From Mycolicibacterium mucogenicum DSM 44124 (GTDB taxonomy: Bacteria > Actinomycetota > Actinomycetes > Mycobacteriales > Mycobacteriaceae), in NCBI RefSeq assembly GCF_005670685.2, contig NZ_CP062008.1, positions 248,001 through 312,000 on the forward strand: a DNA stretch of 64,000 nt, read 5' to 3'. The notes beneath the pieces are model-generated. The model did no database searches. It worked only from the letters and a program-made list of their open reading frames with translations, and had not been told where the DNA came from. Numbering within the stretch: the stretch's first letter is position 1; the number at the start of each line of letters is the position of its first letter. Positions 35,750-44,749 of the stretch are shown here, one piece after another. Made by a program: the position numbers and the translations under genes.

Positions 35750-37366
35750 TTACTGCCGCGATTGGTGACGTGGAATTGTTGCTGATTCGTCGTCGGTGAC
35801 TTGCTGGATCCTTGAATCAGTGAAAACCGGTTGAGCTTGGTTGCCGTCCTGTACATGCTCTGACGAGGGCCCGCAATGGGATCGTGAGTATCTCGGGTAG
35901 GGTCCACCCAAGCGGGCCACGATCGGGTCGACCGCATCGCGAAAGAGCGTGCGGACCGACCGGCTGGACATGATCAGCGATATGTAGATAGCCGTGACGG
36001 CAGGCACGCCGACAAGCATCGAGCCTAGGGGCGATGCGTGCACCAAGTGCGTTACGAGGTACCAGCCCATGCCTCCGGCCACTGCGCCGCAAAGCAACAC
36101 GTGAAGTCCTGATTTCGCAAAGCTTGATATGGGCATGTGATTACACCGCTTGAGCCAGGCCAGGTTGATGAACCACGCAGCTGTCAAGCCGGCGGTGACT
36201 CCACAGGCCACACCCGTGAGGCCCATGGTCGAACCGCCGATGATGCACAGCACCAAAATTGATCGTGTCACCAATGCCGAGAAAAGCAGCGGTCTCGTGT
36301 TGTCGGACGCCAGGTACGCCCAGAACGTCACATAACTCAGTACCTGGATCGCACCGCCGATCGAAAGGATAGAAAGGAGCGGCGCTGATTCGCGCCATTG
36401 CTGGCCCAGCGCAGTTATTACGATTGGTGCGGCGAGCGATGCGGCGATCGAAAATAAGCCGGTGAGTACTACCGAAATGAAGACCTGAACTTTCAATAGG
36501 AAAGGATAAAAGCTATCGCTGTCGTGGTGGCGTTTCGATAGATACGGAAGTACCACGTTCGTGAGCGGTGCCAGGAGCTGGCTTGCCGGCACAGTGAACA
36601 TTTGGAATGCGCGGTTGTAGATCCCTAGAGCACTGGCGCCCCACCGGGTACCTACTACGTAGGAATCCGCATTGAAGGCGACGTAGTTGGTTAGTTGCGC
36701 CAGTCCAGAGTGGAGCCCGAACCGGTATAGGGCGACCATTCCATCAGTCCGTCGTGGCCGGCCCGGCCACCAGTCGGCGATCACGGCTCGTTGTGCGAGC
36801 ACCGATGCATAGATTACGAGCATCTGGATTACCAGCGACCAATAGCCCAGGCCCTCAACCGCGGCGATCAAGCCAGCAACGAGTCCCATGACTTGGGCCG
36901 ATGCGTCTGTTGCGGTCAGTGCCACGAATCGGAGGTCGCGAGTGAGCCTGACCTGGAACTGGGCTTGGAGTGCATTGATGATGAACGCGAGGGCTACCCA
37001 CGGCGCAACGGTGCGCAACGCAGGCTCGCCATAGAGATCCGCTAGTGCCGGTGCGGCGGTGTAAAGCGTGCACGCCATGACTACGCCGATCAGTACGTTG
37101 CTCCAGAACAAGTTGCTTGCTTGTCGCTGAGTGAGTACTGCGGTTTGGATCGATGCCTGGGATAGCCCAAAGTCTCGAAGTAGCTCGCCCAGCGACAGGA
37201 CCACAACCAACATCGTGAATATGCCGATATCTCGTGGACTCAGGAGGTGCGAGAAAGCAATCAAGCCAACTAGCTGTACGAGTGCTTTGACGAGTTGACC
37301 GACGATGGTGACGGCGCCCGCTCTCTTCGCGGAGACCGGCCGTGGGTTGTCAGAATGGTCCGACAC
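35750..37366 (-). CDS. Wzx-type oligosaccharide flippase
   Basis: A 538-residue membrane protein of the MATE/MOP superfamily with about 12-14 helices. The N-terminus GAVTIVGQLVKALVQLVGLIAF, then SHLLSPRDIGIFTMLVVVLS and LRDFGLSQASIQ, is typical of the WzxC branch. Expected to flip lipid-linked repeat units to the outer face of the membrane. The start is GTG at 37366 with GAGG 7-8 nt upstream, 9 nt after the polymerase stop. The last 70 residues are hydrophilic and serine/proline-rich, an extra cytoplasmic tail. Confidence 0.87.
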   Translation of the reverse strand: MSDHSDNPRPVSAKRAGAVTIVGQLVKALVQLVGLIAFSHLLSPRDIGIFTMLVVVLSLGELLRDFGLSQASIQTAVLTQRQASNLFWSNVLIGVVMACTLYTAAPALADLYGEPALRTVAPWVALAFIINALQAQFQVRLTRDLRFVALTATDASAQVMGLVAGLIAAVEGLGYWSLVIQMLVIYASVLAQRAVIADWWPGRPRRTDGMVALYRFGLHSGLAQLTNYVAFNADSYVVGTRWGASALGIYNRAFQMFTVPASQLLAPLTNVVLPYLSKRHHDSDSFYPFLLKVQVFISVVLTGLFSIAASLAAPIVITALGQQWRESAPLLSILSIGGAIQVLSYVTFWAYLASDNTRPLLFSALVTRSILVLCIIGGSTMGLTGVACGVTAGLTAAWFINLAWLKRCNHMPISSFAKSGLHVLLCGAVAGGMGWYLVTHLVHASPLGSMLVGVPAVTAIYISLIMSSRSVRTLFRDAVDPIVARLGGPYPRYSRSHCGPSSEHVQDGNQAQPVFTDSRIQQVTDDESATIPRHQSRQ

Positions 37367-37375
37367 GGCACAGCC

Positions 37376-38731
37376 TCACGCGGCCGACCGCGCTGGTTGT
37401 TCGGGCGCCGTGGCTGTATCAGCTTGATGTTTCGAGAAGGAGATCGTGTCGCCGTCGGCCGAAAGGAAGCCGAATCCGGCAAACCACAGCGGGAGTATCT
37501 CCCACGAGATCATGCCCCACCCCGTCCATGCCACTACCGCGATACCGGGGAGCAACGAGAGCAACGCCGCCGATTTGACGTCAATGCGGCCCTCGCGAAT
37601 CGCGCGAAGGGCGGTCCATACGACGGTGACTATCAAGGGGGAAAAGAACAGCAATCCTATGGGCAGGCCCAGTTCGGCAATGGGGTACAGGAAGGAGTTG
37701 TGCACGGGGAAACCCTTGGCTGCCATCGGATCATACTGGCCCACTACCTCTGAGTAGTAGTTCGGACCGGTACCAGTGGTCAGTGCACTCTTGATCTGCC
37801 CGAGTCCGATATCGAGAAGTGATCCTCGACGTCCGCCGTACGGATCTTCTAGTTGCCGAGCTGCCAGTGCTCCGATTGGACCGGCGTTCATCGCGACGAG
37901 AACTCCGCCAACGAGACCACCGATTGCCAATCGAACAGCGACCGTGGTCGCCCGGTTGCTGAGTATCGTCCACAAGACGATCGCGACGCCGATGGCGACG
38001 ATATTTGCGCGTGCCAAGGTGAGCACTGTGGCCACGGTGCCGAGGACAATCGCAGTGGTCGCCAATCTGCGAGTGAGGGCCCGGCCGCTGGCCGTCAGCG
38101 GCAGGAGGAAGCACAATTGCAGCAGCACCGTCTTCCCCAGAAAGGAAGGATGGTCGTACAGACCGACCATCCTTCCTTGGTTTATCCACAGCGTGGCGTT
38201 GGTAGTGCCAGGTCGAACCAAGAGCACGCCAAGTGCCTGGGCGCCAGTCGTGACGAACTGGATGCCGCACACAACCAGGGAGGTCCACGCGAGTACGAGT
38301 CCGGCATTCGAAGTGAGGTGTTGCCCCAGCCATCGGCCGATGCCGAAGGACACGATGGCAGTCATGTATAGCTTCAGCCCCGACCACTGTTCGGGCGTGT
38401 TGCCCCAGACTCTGAGCAAGAGAATGGAGCTCAGTACCGCGAAGATCAACAGCAGCCAGCCGCCGCTCCATGGGCCACCGCTCGCCCAAATCGCAAGCAA
38501 GGCAAGGGCAAGCAAAAAGTCACTCAGCCAGAATGTCGGTGAGCCCGGGGCGATCCCGTAGTGGATGTTGACGTCTCCCAAGATGAACAGCGTCGTGGTG
38601 ACGCCGCCGAGTGTCAGTAGGTAGCCACTGATGAATGCGGTCGGCCAGCCGGCAAATGGAGCGACTAGGCATACCAATAGTGCGATCCCTGCGATGCAGA
38701 TCAATTGACTCAACGACACCGGACTGCCCAC
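37376..38731 (-). CDS. Wzy-type polysaccharide polymerase (O-antigen ligase family)
   Basis: A 451-residue protein with about ten to twelve membrane segments and one long extracytoplasmic loop. The region GTGPNYYSEVVGQYDPMAAK then GFPVHNSFLYPIAELGLPIG is the Wzy_C signature (VHNSFL with catalytic-type His). It polymerises repeat units after the flippase, outside the membrane. First gene of the leftward operon (wzy-wzx-methyltransferase-GT2-GT-GT4-epimerase). Its start faces the pyruvyl transferase gene across a gap of about 70 bp, which should hold both promoters. Confidence 0.85.
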   Translation of the reverse strand: MGSPVSLSQLICIAGIALLVCLVAPFAGWPTAFISGYLLTLGGVTTTLFILGDVNIHYGIAPGSPTFWLSDFLLALALLAIWASGGPWSGGWLLLIFAVLSSILLLRVWGNTPEQWSGLKLYMTAIVSFGIGRWLGQHLTSNAGLVLAWTSLVVCGIQFVTTGAQALGVLLVRPGTTNATLWINQGRMVGLYDHPSFLGKTVLLQLCFLLPLTASGRALTRRLATTAIVLGTVATVLTLARANIVAIGVAIVLWTILSNRATTVAVRLAIGGLVGGVLVAMNAGPIGALAARQLEDPYGGRRGSLLDIGLGQIKSALTTGTGPNYYSEVVGQYDPMAAKGFPVHNSFLYPIAELGLPIGLLFFSPLIVTVVWTALRAIREGRIDVKSAALLSLLPGIAVVAWTGWGMISWEILPLWFAGFGFLSADGDTISFSKHQADTATAPEQPARSAA

Positions 38732-38802
38732 TAGCCTTGGAGGGACACTTCCTGTTCAGACTATGGCACCGATTCGTGAGCCGTGAGGAAACTGGAGCTC
38801 AA

Positions 38803-40098
38803 ATGGCCGCTGGCGGTGAGATTTTGACCCAATATCGTGGAAGCAGGTCGATCGCGCAACGAGTGTCCGAAAAATGGGCGTTTCTGCTTGACTCAGCGTT
38901 CAGTTCGGAAGCGTTTCTCGTCCGGTCACTCTTACATGATGTGACGAGTGCGGCACAGTTGGTCCCCAGCGCGCCAGAGCGATTGCGGCGCCATCTGCTG
39001 ATTCCGACTGTTGGCAAAGGGAACATCGGTGACCAGGCGATGCTAGAAGCTTTCCTGGCGAATACGACTTGGTCCGTGACCGTCGTTGTCGAACACAACG
39101 ACGGTCATGCTGTGCCGGTGTCTGCCGCGGAACGGGTGCGCAAGGTTGTGATGCCGGAGCTGTTCACTACGCGGCCGTGGGTCAGGTCCCGGATTAGGCC
39201 TCGGCTGGCAAGCCTTATCGCTAGTCATGCAACGCTTTCCGTTATCGGTGCCGACGTGATGGACGGTGGCTACGGCTCAGTCCAATCGATCATCCGATTT
39301 GGCATGCTGTGCATGGGCAATGAGGTTGGAACTCCTAATCGCGCGCTTGGCTTCAGCTGGAACGGTGCACCGCCCCGAGAAGTGAAGCGTGCACTGGGGC
39401 TCTCGCAACCGAGGTCCCTTCTCTGCCTGCGTGACCCACATTCGCTTGCCCGGATACGTATGGCGGGGGATTACAACGTCATCCCAACCGCAGACATGGT
39501 GTTCACCTTAAACACGATGGAGCCGTACGACCGCATTCGTTCCTGGCGGAGCGCGCAAGGGGACAGAGCGCTCGTGATCATCAACGTGAGTGGGATCCTG
39601 GCGCGGAACGGGGTCGATAGCTCGGAGTACGTGGAGGTAATCAGGCATCTGCTTCGGCGTGGCTGTTCAGTTGTCTTGCTGCCGCATGTAATTCGCGCGG
39701 GCGATGACGACCTCACGGCCTGCGGGGCCGTGGCTGCACAACTGGATGCTAGCGCCCATGTCCACCTCGTCCGAGACCTGTTGAGCCCGGCTCAAGTCGC
39801 CTGGTTAGCGGCTCAGGCTACGGCCATCCTGACCGGAAGAATGCACTTGTCCATATTGTCGCTCAATCACGGTGTGCCATCGGCAGTTCTGTCCACTCAA
39901 GGCAAAGTGTCGGGGTTGATGGAGCTGTTTGACATTCCCGAATTGACGATTGAGCCCCAGGCCGGCTTTGCCGCACAAGCTCTATCGGTATTGGATCGGA
40001 TCCTCGACGATCCGAAAATTCGACTACGAGTGTCAAGTGCACTTCCACGCGTCCGCGAACTTGCAGACAAAAACTTCGCCGGTCTTGAGGAGTGCTGA
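38803..40098 (+). CDS. Polysaccharide pyruvyl transferase (PF04230-like)
   Basis: A 431-residue protein. LLIPTVGKGNIGDQAMLEAF (about 66-85) is the N-terminal loop of the family, NRALGFSWNGAPP and YNVIPTADMVFTL lie in the middle, and TGRMHLSILSLNHGVPSAVL with His is the C-terminal active-site signature. Members transfer pyruvate from phosphoenolpyruvate to make a sugar ketal, adding negative charge. ATG 38803 is preferred (GGAG 6 nt before it); the open frame upstream overlaps the divergent polymerase gene. Confidence 0.87.
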   Translation: MAAGGEILTQYRGSRSIAQRVSEKWAFLLDSAFSSEAFLVRSLLHDVTSAAQLVPSAPERLRRHLLIPTVGKGNIGDQAMLEAFLANTTWSVTVVVEHNDGHAVPVSAAERVRKVVMPELFTTRPWVRSRIRPRLASLIASHATLSVIGADVMDGGYGSVQSIIRFGMLCMGNEVGTPNRALGFSWNGAPPREVKRALGLSQPRSLLCLRDPHSLARIRMAGDYNVIPTADMVFTLNTMEPYDRIRSWRSAQGDRALVIINVSGILARNGVDSSEYVEVIRHLLRRGCSVVLLPHVIRAGDDDLTACGAVAAQLDASAHVHLVRDLLSPAQVAWLAAQATAILTGRMHLSILSLNHGVPSAVLSTQGKVSGLMELFDIPELTIEPQAGFAAQALSVLDRILDDPKIRLRVSSALPRVRELADKNFAGLEEC

Positions 40099-40141
40099 AT
40101 TAGGTGCGCGCGCTGCGTTTTCGGCTACGCAGCCCGCATCA

Positions 40142-41767
40142 CTACGGGAGTAACTCCACATCGGTGAGTCTCACCAAAGAACCGTCACCACCCTCCGAGA
40201 AGAAGCCGATTGCCTGCAACGGGCCTGCTGGAATCGAATCGGCATTTGTGTCATCGCTGATGCTGAGCTCGCCAGGATCCGACTCGTCAATGGTTGCGGG
40301 TCGCCATTGACCCTTGTCCCATGACATGACGTGCGTCGCCGTCTCAGCCTTGGTCCAATCCGGCATGTCCGGCTGCTCTGTCTTTGTCTTATACGTCAGC
40401 TGAGAAGCCCACCATTTGCCATCTACTCGGACCAGGATTCGTTGTTCACCCGCCGCCGGGGTCTTTGAGGCGAGTTTGAACCGGATCCGTTTTACCTGCG
40501 TGCTACTCAAACCGGTGAGGGGCACCCAGGTGGCGCCTATCTGGGTGGAGGCCTTGCGTAGGAAGGCCTTCGTCGCGCCCTCTGGTCTCGACACCCGGTA
40601 ACCCTCTCCGATGTCACCGGAGACGTCCGTACAGTTCGGGTCCGATTTTGCGGTCCACCCGATCTCCTTCAATGGGTGACCTCCCGGGGATGTCACCTCG
40701 AACGAGTACCTGGTGATCGGCTCGCCGGGAAGGAGTGTCCCGAGTCGGACGGCCATGATCTCCTCGGCGCTCAATGCGCGATCGAATACTGCCACGCCGC
40801 CCAATTTGCCCTTGGTGAAGTTGATGCCGGGAAACGGAGGCGACCCGTACAGCGCGGCGCCGATGCTGAACCGCTTCGTCGTGGGTGAGCCATTGATGGG
40901 TTTGTCGAGCACATAAGGATTACGGTCGACAGTCTGCCGCAGCGTGTATCCCGGCTCCATGGGCGCCGGCTCGGTAACGCCCTTCCACATGTCGGACAAT
41001 CCGTCAACGTAAGCAACTATTTCGTGGCCGTCATAGGTGAAAGCTTCCATATGCCAACGACCTTGGCCGACTCCGGTGAAGTACTTTCTGGCACTGGCGG
41101 CGTAGTCACGGTTCCACGGGTAGCCCGGCGACGGACCGTCTTGCGCGCCGATGTGCGGTGTGTAGTGGCCCCATGACCAGCCGAGATAAAAGAACCCGTC
41201 GAAGTAGGAGCCGTACTGACGCGCCTCTGCCGGGCCACCTTCGCAATGAGAACCCGCGCGGAACGCCATACCGTTCGCTGACTTGCCGTTCTGTGGATCG
41301 TCGTGGTCGTCGGCGGTGTCGTTCACCCAGTTGATCAGGGTGACCTGCCCACCGGTTTTCGAGACGTCGAGCGCCGCGATGTCACCGTCTTTGACGAAGA
41401 CCGTCTCGCCGTCGAGCACCAGTGACGGCCCGAACGGGCCAGGATCGCCGCTGTCTTTGCTCACCGTCTTGGAACCGCGTGCTGTCAAGGTTGTGGACTG
41501 CGCCCCGGTTCGAGCGGTCACGGTGTTCCCGCCCGTCGGGTCATCCTGGAAGTCCCACATCGCCACCAACCCTCGTGGCCACGCGAAAGTCTTTGCGTCA
41601 ACTCGGCCGAAGGGCGGTGGTTGACTGCACGCGGTGGCCATCGAAACCCCCGCCGCGGCGCCGGCCGTGAGCAGACATATTCGCCGGACTGCTTCACGTC
41701 GCGACAACAGACCGTCTGAAGATGTCGGGGAAGCCCGGTCGGCACCGTTGCCCGCTGGATGTGTCAT
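40142..41767 (-). CDS. Exported LamG-like (concanavalin-fold) protein with Tat-type lipoprotein signal
   Basis: A 541-residue protein. The signal has twin arginines in LLSRREAVRRICLLTAGAAA and ends MATACS, so it may be a Tat-exported lipoprotein anchored at Cys47. The body begins AWPRGLVAMWDFQDD, and GKLGGVAVFDRALSAEEIMAVRLG near residue 320 is the classical end of a LamG jelly roll. A second beta-rich domain (about 350-541) ends in DVELLP. LamG folds bind or cleave glycans. Its place in the locus suggests it acts on the finished polymer (inference). Convergent with the pyruvyl transferase gene. Confidence 0.72.
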   Translation of the reverse strand: MTHPAGNGADRASPTSSDGLLSRREAVRRICLLTAGAAAGVSMATACSQPPPFGRVDAKTFAWPRGLVAMWDFQDDPTGGNTVTARTGAQSTTLTARGSKTVSKDSGDPGPFGPSLVLDGETVFVKDGDIAALDVSKTGGQVTLINWVNDTADDHDDPQNGKSANGMAFRAGSHCEGGPAEARQYGSYFDGFFYLGWSWGHYTPHIGAQDGPSPGYPWNRDYAASARKYFTGVGQGRWHMEAFTYDGHEIVAYVDGLSDMWKGVTEPAPMEPGYTLRQTVDRNPYVLDKPINGSPTTKRFSIGAALYGSPPFPGINFTKGKLGGVAVFDRALSAEEIMAVRLGTLLPGEPITRYSFEVTSPGGHPLKEIGWTAKSDPNCTDVSGDIGEGYRVSRPEGATKAFLRKASTQIGATWVPLTGLSSTQVKRIRFKLASKTPAAGEQRILVRVDGKWWASQLTYKTKTEQPDMPDWTKAETATHVMSWDKGQWRPATIDESDPGELSISDDTNADSIPAGPLQAIGFFSEGGDGSLVRLTDVELLP

Positions 41768-41922
41768 TACGTGAAGAGTACGTCTCGAAGCGAGTCCCCG
41801 CTATGAAACACAAGTCCCAAAATTGAAGCTTGAGACGCCGGCTGGAACGTTGGCTAGAACCAGCCCGAGCATGATCTTTGACCCTGTAGTCAATTATCCC
41901 GCGCGAGGTCTGCTGCGCGGCA

Positions 41923-41928
41923 TATGAT
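41923..41928 (+). promoter_or_regulatory. Strong -10 box, leaderless promoter for acyltransferase 2
   Basis: TATGAT is close to the sigma-A consensus and is exactly 6 nt before the ATG at 41935. It would drive acyltransferase 2, methyltransferase and beta-helix genes as one transcript. Confidence 0.55.
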
Positions 41929-41934
41929 GCGCCG

Positions 41935-44049
41935 ATGGTAGCCACCGACCAGTCGCTCACCGCGGGCCGAGGCGGTACGAAACAGCAACCGGCCCGACAC
42001 AATCAGGGACACGGGTGGCGTCGTCACGATCTCCAGGGAATGCGTGCGCTCGCGGTACTGGTGGCTGTTCTATACCACGTATTCGATTGGCCGCGTGGCG
42101 GTTTCGTCGGTGTGGAGATCTTTTTCGTCCTGAGTGGCTTCTTCATCACCCGCCTCTTGATCCGAGAGCGGACCACGACCGGCAAGCTGTCGTTCCAGAA
42201 CTTCTACATCCGCAGGGTGAAGCGGATTCTGCCTACCGCCTTGCTGGTCTCTGTTGTGACGGTGATCGGCTCGGAACTGCTGTTCACGGCCATTCGCGCA
42301 AAGGCGACGCTTGTCGATGCGCTGTACGCGGCGGTGTTCGCGGCCAACTACCACTTCGAAGCGATCGGGACTGACTACTTCGAAGTTGGGCAGCCGCCGT
42401 CTCCGTTCCAGCATTACTGGTCGCTGTCCGTCGAGGAACAGTTCTACTTTGTCTGGCCGGCGCTCCTCGTCCTGATCTTCGCCCTCACCCGAGCGCTTCG
42501 CCGCAACGGTCACAGTTGGGCTCGGCAGGCAGGCTTGTTCTGTGCCATGTCGCTTGTCGTCATCGCGTCGTTCGCTTGGGCGGTGTACTTCACAAAGCAC
42601 GATCCGACGAGCGCATACTTCTCGACATTTTCCCGCATCTGGGAGCTGGGCACCGGAGCATTGGTGGCCATCGCTGGGCCATGGCTGGCTCGGTTGCCGG
42701 AGTCGATTCGTCCGGCACTCGCGTACCTCGGTCTCGGGGCCGTGGTCGCATCGCTGTTCATGATCGACGCGACGGTGCCGTTCCCCGCTCCGTGGGGGGT
42801 GGTTCCGGTGCTCGGCACGGCGCTCGTCGTCGCTGCGTTCCAGGGCGTTGAGGTTCGGGGCATGTACCCACTCACAAATCCGGTCGCTCGGTACATCGGC
42901 GACACGAGTTACACCCTTTATCTCTGGCACTGGCCGGTCATAGTCCTGTTGATGACGCTGATGCCGCGAGGCGTGCTGTTTGATGTCATCGCCCTCGTTA
43001 CTGCTGCGGTACTGACGGTCGTCACATATCACTTATTCGAGAATCCGATCCGGAACTCGGATTGGCTGACGGGCGACGGCTCGTCCAAGCCTTCGCGGTT
43101 CGCGCTCACACGAACTGGTCTGGCGGTCGTGGGGGTCGTGGCCGTCGTAGCCGTAGTTGGTTCGATATTTGCCATTCAGTACGCCGAGAAAACGGCGCGA
43201 ACATCGCAAGCAGATCAGCAACTTGTCGTCGCTTCCGAGGCGCCCAAGCCTCAGGCGGTCGACCCGTGCTTCGGGGCCGCCGCGATGGTTACGGAGGGGT
43301 GTGCCCTACGGAATTCCGCCGTGCCGCTACGGCCGACAGTTGACGAGTTCGCCAACGACACACAAGGTGCATACGCCTGCTTCCGACTGGAGCATCAGCC
43401 ACTTAAGTCCTGCGTTTACGGCTACAGCGGGGATGACGCGACGCGCATCGCCATCGTCGGAGACTCCCATGCCGGCATGCTGCTGCCGGCCCTGTCCCAG
43501 TACCTCATGGCCAATAAATGGGAGCTTACGACATACGTTGGCTGGGGATGTGAATGGCAGATCCCAGCAGTGGGAGATTGCCCCATCGACGACATTCAAT
43601 CGAGCCTTCTCAAACGCCCATACGATCTCGTAATCACCACCTCCGCGCGCAAGTTCGGCTCTGTCGCCGCCATGCAAAGCGCATGGGAGCCCGTCGCCGC
43701 GGCGGGCAGTCGAATCGCTGTCATCGGGGACAACCCCGAGGTGAGCGAGGAGTCCATCGCGTGCCTGACGCGAGTGACGACCGGTGACGATCGCACCGGC
43801 GACTGCGGTACCCCGGCGGCTCTCGCATTCGCGAAATCGGACCCGCTCCTCAAGGCGGCTGCTCTGGTGCCGAACACGACAGTCATCGACCTCACGAAGT
43901 ACTACTGCACGTCTGATCGGTGTCCGACCGTCATCGGAGATGTCATTGTGTACCGCGACACCGTCGGAGGGCACCTGACGGCGACATATGCAAAAACTCT
44001 CGGTGCAGCCATCGTGGAAGCGATAAACCGAATTATGGCGCCGCACTGA
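41935..44049 (+). CDS. OafA-type acyltransferase fused to SGNH domain (paralog 2)
   Basis: A 704-residue membrane protein. Acyltransferase-3 part: HDLQGMRALAVLVAVLYHVF (catalytic His), FVGVEIFFVLSGFFITRLLI, FYIRRVKRILPTALLV and LSVEEQFYFVWP, followed by about ten helices. SGNH part: RIAIVGDSHAGMLLPALSQY (block I) and YRDTVGGHLTATYA (Asp and His) at the C-terminus. It diverges more from paralogs 1 and 3 than they do from each other, including two Cys pairs in the SGNH domain. Likely adds an O-acyl group to a different sugar. First gene of a rightward trio; its stop overlaps the next start by 1 nt (TGATG). Confidence 0.9.
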   Translation: MVATDQSLTAGRGGTKQQPARHNQGHGWRRHDLQGMRALAVLVAVLYHVFDWPRGGFVGVEIFFVLSGFFITRLLIRERTTTGKLSFQNFYIRRVKRILPTALLVSVVTVIGSELLFTAIRAKATLVDALYAAVFAANYHFEAIGTDYFEVGQPPSPFQHYWSLSVEEQFYFVWPALLVLIFALTRALRRNGHSWARQAGLFCAMSLVVIASFAWAVYFTKHDPTSAYFSTFSRIWELGTGALVAIAGPWLARLPESIRPALAYLGLGAVVASLFMIDATVPFPAPWGVVPVLGTALVVAAFQGVEVRGMYPLTNPVARYIGDTSYTLYLWHWPVIVLLMTLMPRGVLFDVIALVTAAVLTVVTYHLFENPIRNSDWLTGDGSSKPSRFALTRTGLAVVGVVAVVAVVGSIFAIQYAEKTARTSQADQQLVVASEAPKPQAVDPCFGAAAMVTEGCALRNSAVPLRPTVDEFANDTQGAYACFRLEHQPLKSCVYGYSGDDATRIAIVGDSHAGMLLPALSQYLMANKWELTTYVGWGCEWQIPAVGDCPIDDIQSSLLKRPYDLVITTSARKFGSVAAMQSAWEPVAAAGSRIAVIGDNPEVSEESIACLTRVTTGDDRTGDCGTPAALAFAKSDPLLKAAALVPNTTVIDLTKYYCTSDRCPTVIGDVIVYRDTVGGHLTATYAKTLGAAIVEAINRIMAPH

Positions 44050-44732
44050 TGATCACGCTGATTGGTCGCCGAGGCCGGCTCCGCAGCGACTCAAAGGGAC
44101 GAGCCGATGCCGAGAGGGTGGCAGCGGGCAGATTGTTTCGCGGCAGGTTCAAGTCGGCAGTCCGCAAGGCGATCGTTGCCTACAGCCTGCGTAACCGGCG
44201 CAAGAAGACAGACTTCATTCTCGCGTTCCTTGCTGAGCATGACGTCAATGACGTGCTTCTGGTCGGCGCCACCGGAGACGAGCACGGGCAGGCAAACTCC
44301 GGTGTCATCGAAAGTTTTATTGCTGCACGGTATCTGGTGAAGATGGGCATCAACATAGAGCCGGCCAACACCACCTATCCGTTCATGATTGCCGACGCAC
44401 GGGACATGCCCTTCGAGGCCAACTACGTCGATTTTGCGTTGGCGAATGCAATCATCGAGCACGTGGGGCACGAACCCGAGCAGCGCCGTATGGTCGAGGA
44501 GATGTCTCGAGTGGCTCGTACTTGGATTGTCACTACGCCCAACAAGTGGTTTCCCGTGGAGTCGCACACGTCGACCCTGTTTCTTCATTGGTTTCCAGCT
44601 TGGCGTCGGGGTCGTGAGACAGACTTCACGAGATTGCTGTCGCGACGCGAATTTCGCGCGCTCCTGCCGGACGATGCGAAGATCTCGGGGAGTCCGTTCA
44701 GCCCGACTTTCATCGCTTGCTACGCACGCTAA
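44049..44732 (+). CDS. Class I SAM-dependent methyltransferase
   Basis: A 227-residue protein. DVLLVGATGDEHGQAN near residue 68 occupies the SAM motif I position but is unusual (VGATGDE rather than the common GxGxG). The later motifs are clear: YVDFALANAIIEHVGHEPEQ near 128-147, MVEEMSRVARTWIVTTPNKW, and YPFMIADARDMPFE. It is of the Methyltransf_11 type, often found in glycan loci. ATG 44049 overlaps the acyltransferase stop. It is distinct from the TylF-like enzyme at 34902-35735. Substrate unknown. Confidence 0.75.
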   Translation: MITLIGRRGRLRSDSKGRADAERVAAGRLFRGRFKSAVRKAIVAYSLRNRRKKTDFILAFLAEHDVNDVLLVGATGDEHGQANSGVIESFIAARYLVKMGINIEPANTTYPFMIADARDMPFEANYVDFALANAIIEHVGHEPEQRRMVEEMSRVARTWIVTTPNKWFPVESHTSTLFLHWFPAWRRGRETDFTRLLSRREFRALLPDDAKISGSPFSPTFIACYAR

Positions 44733-44749
44733 CGGCGCTCTCCCCATAG

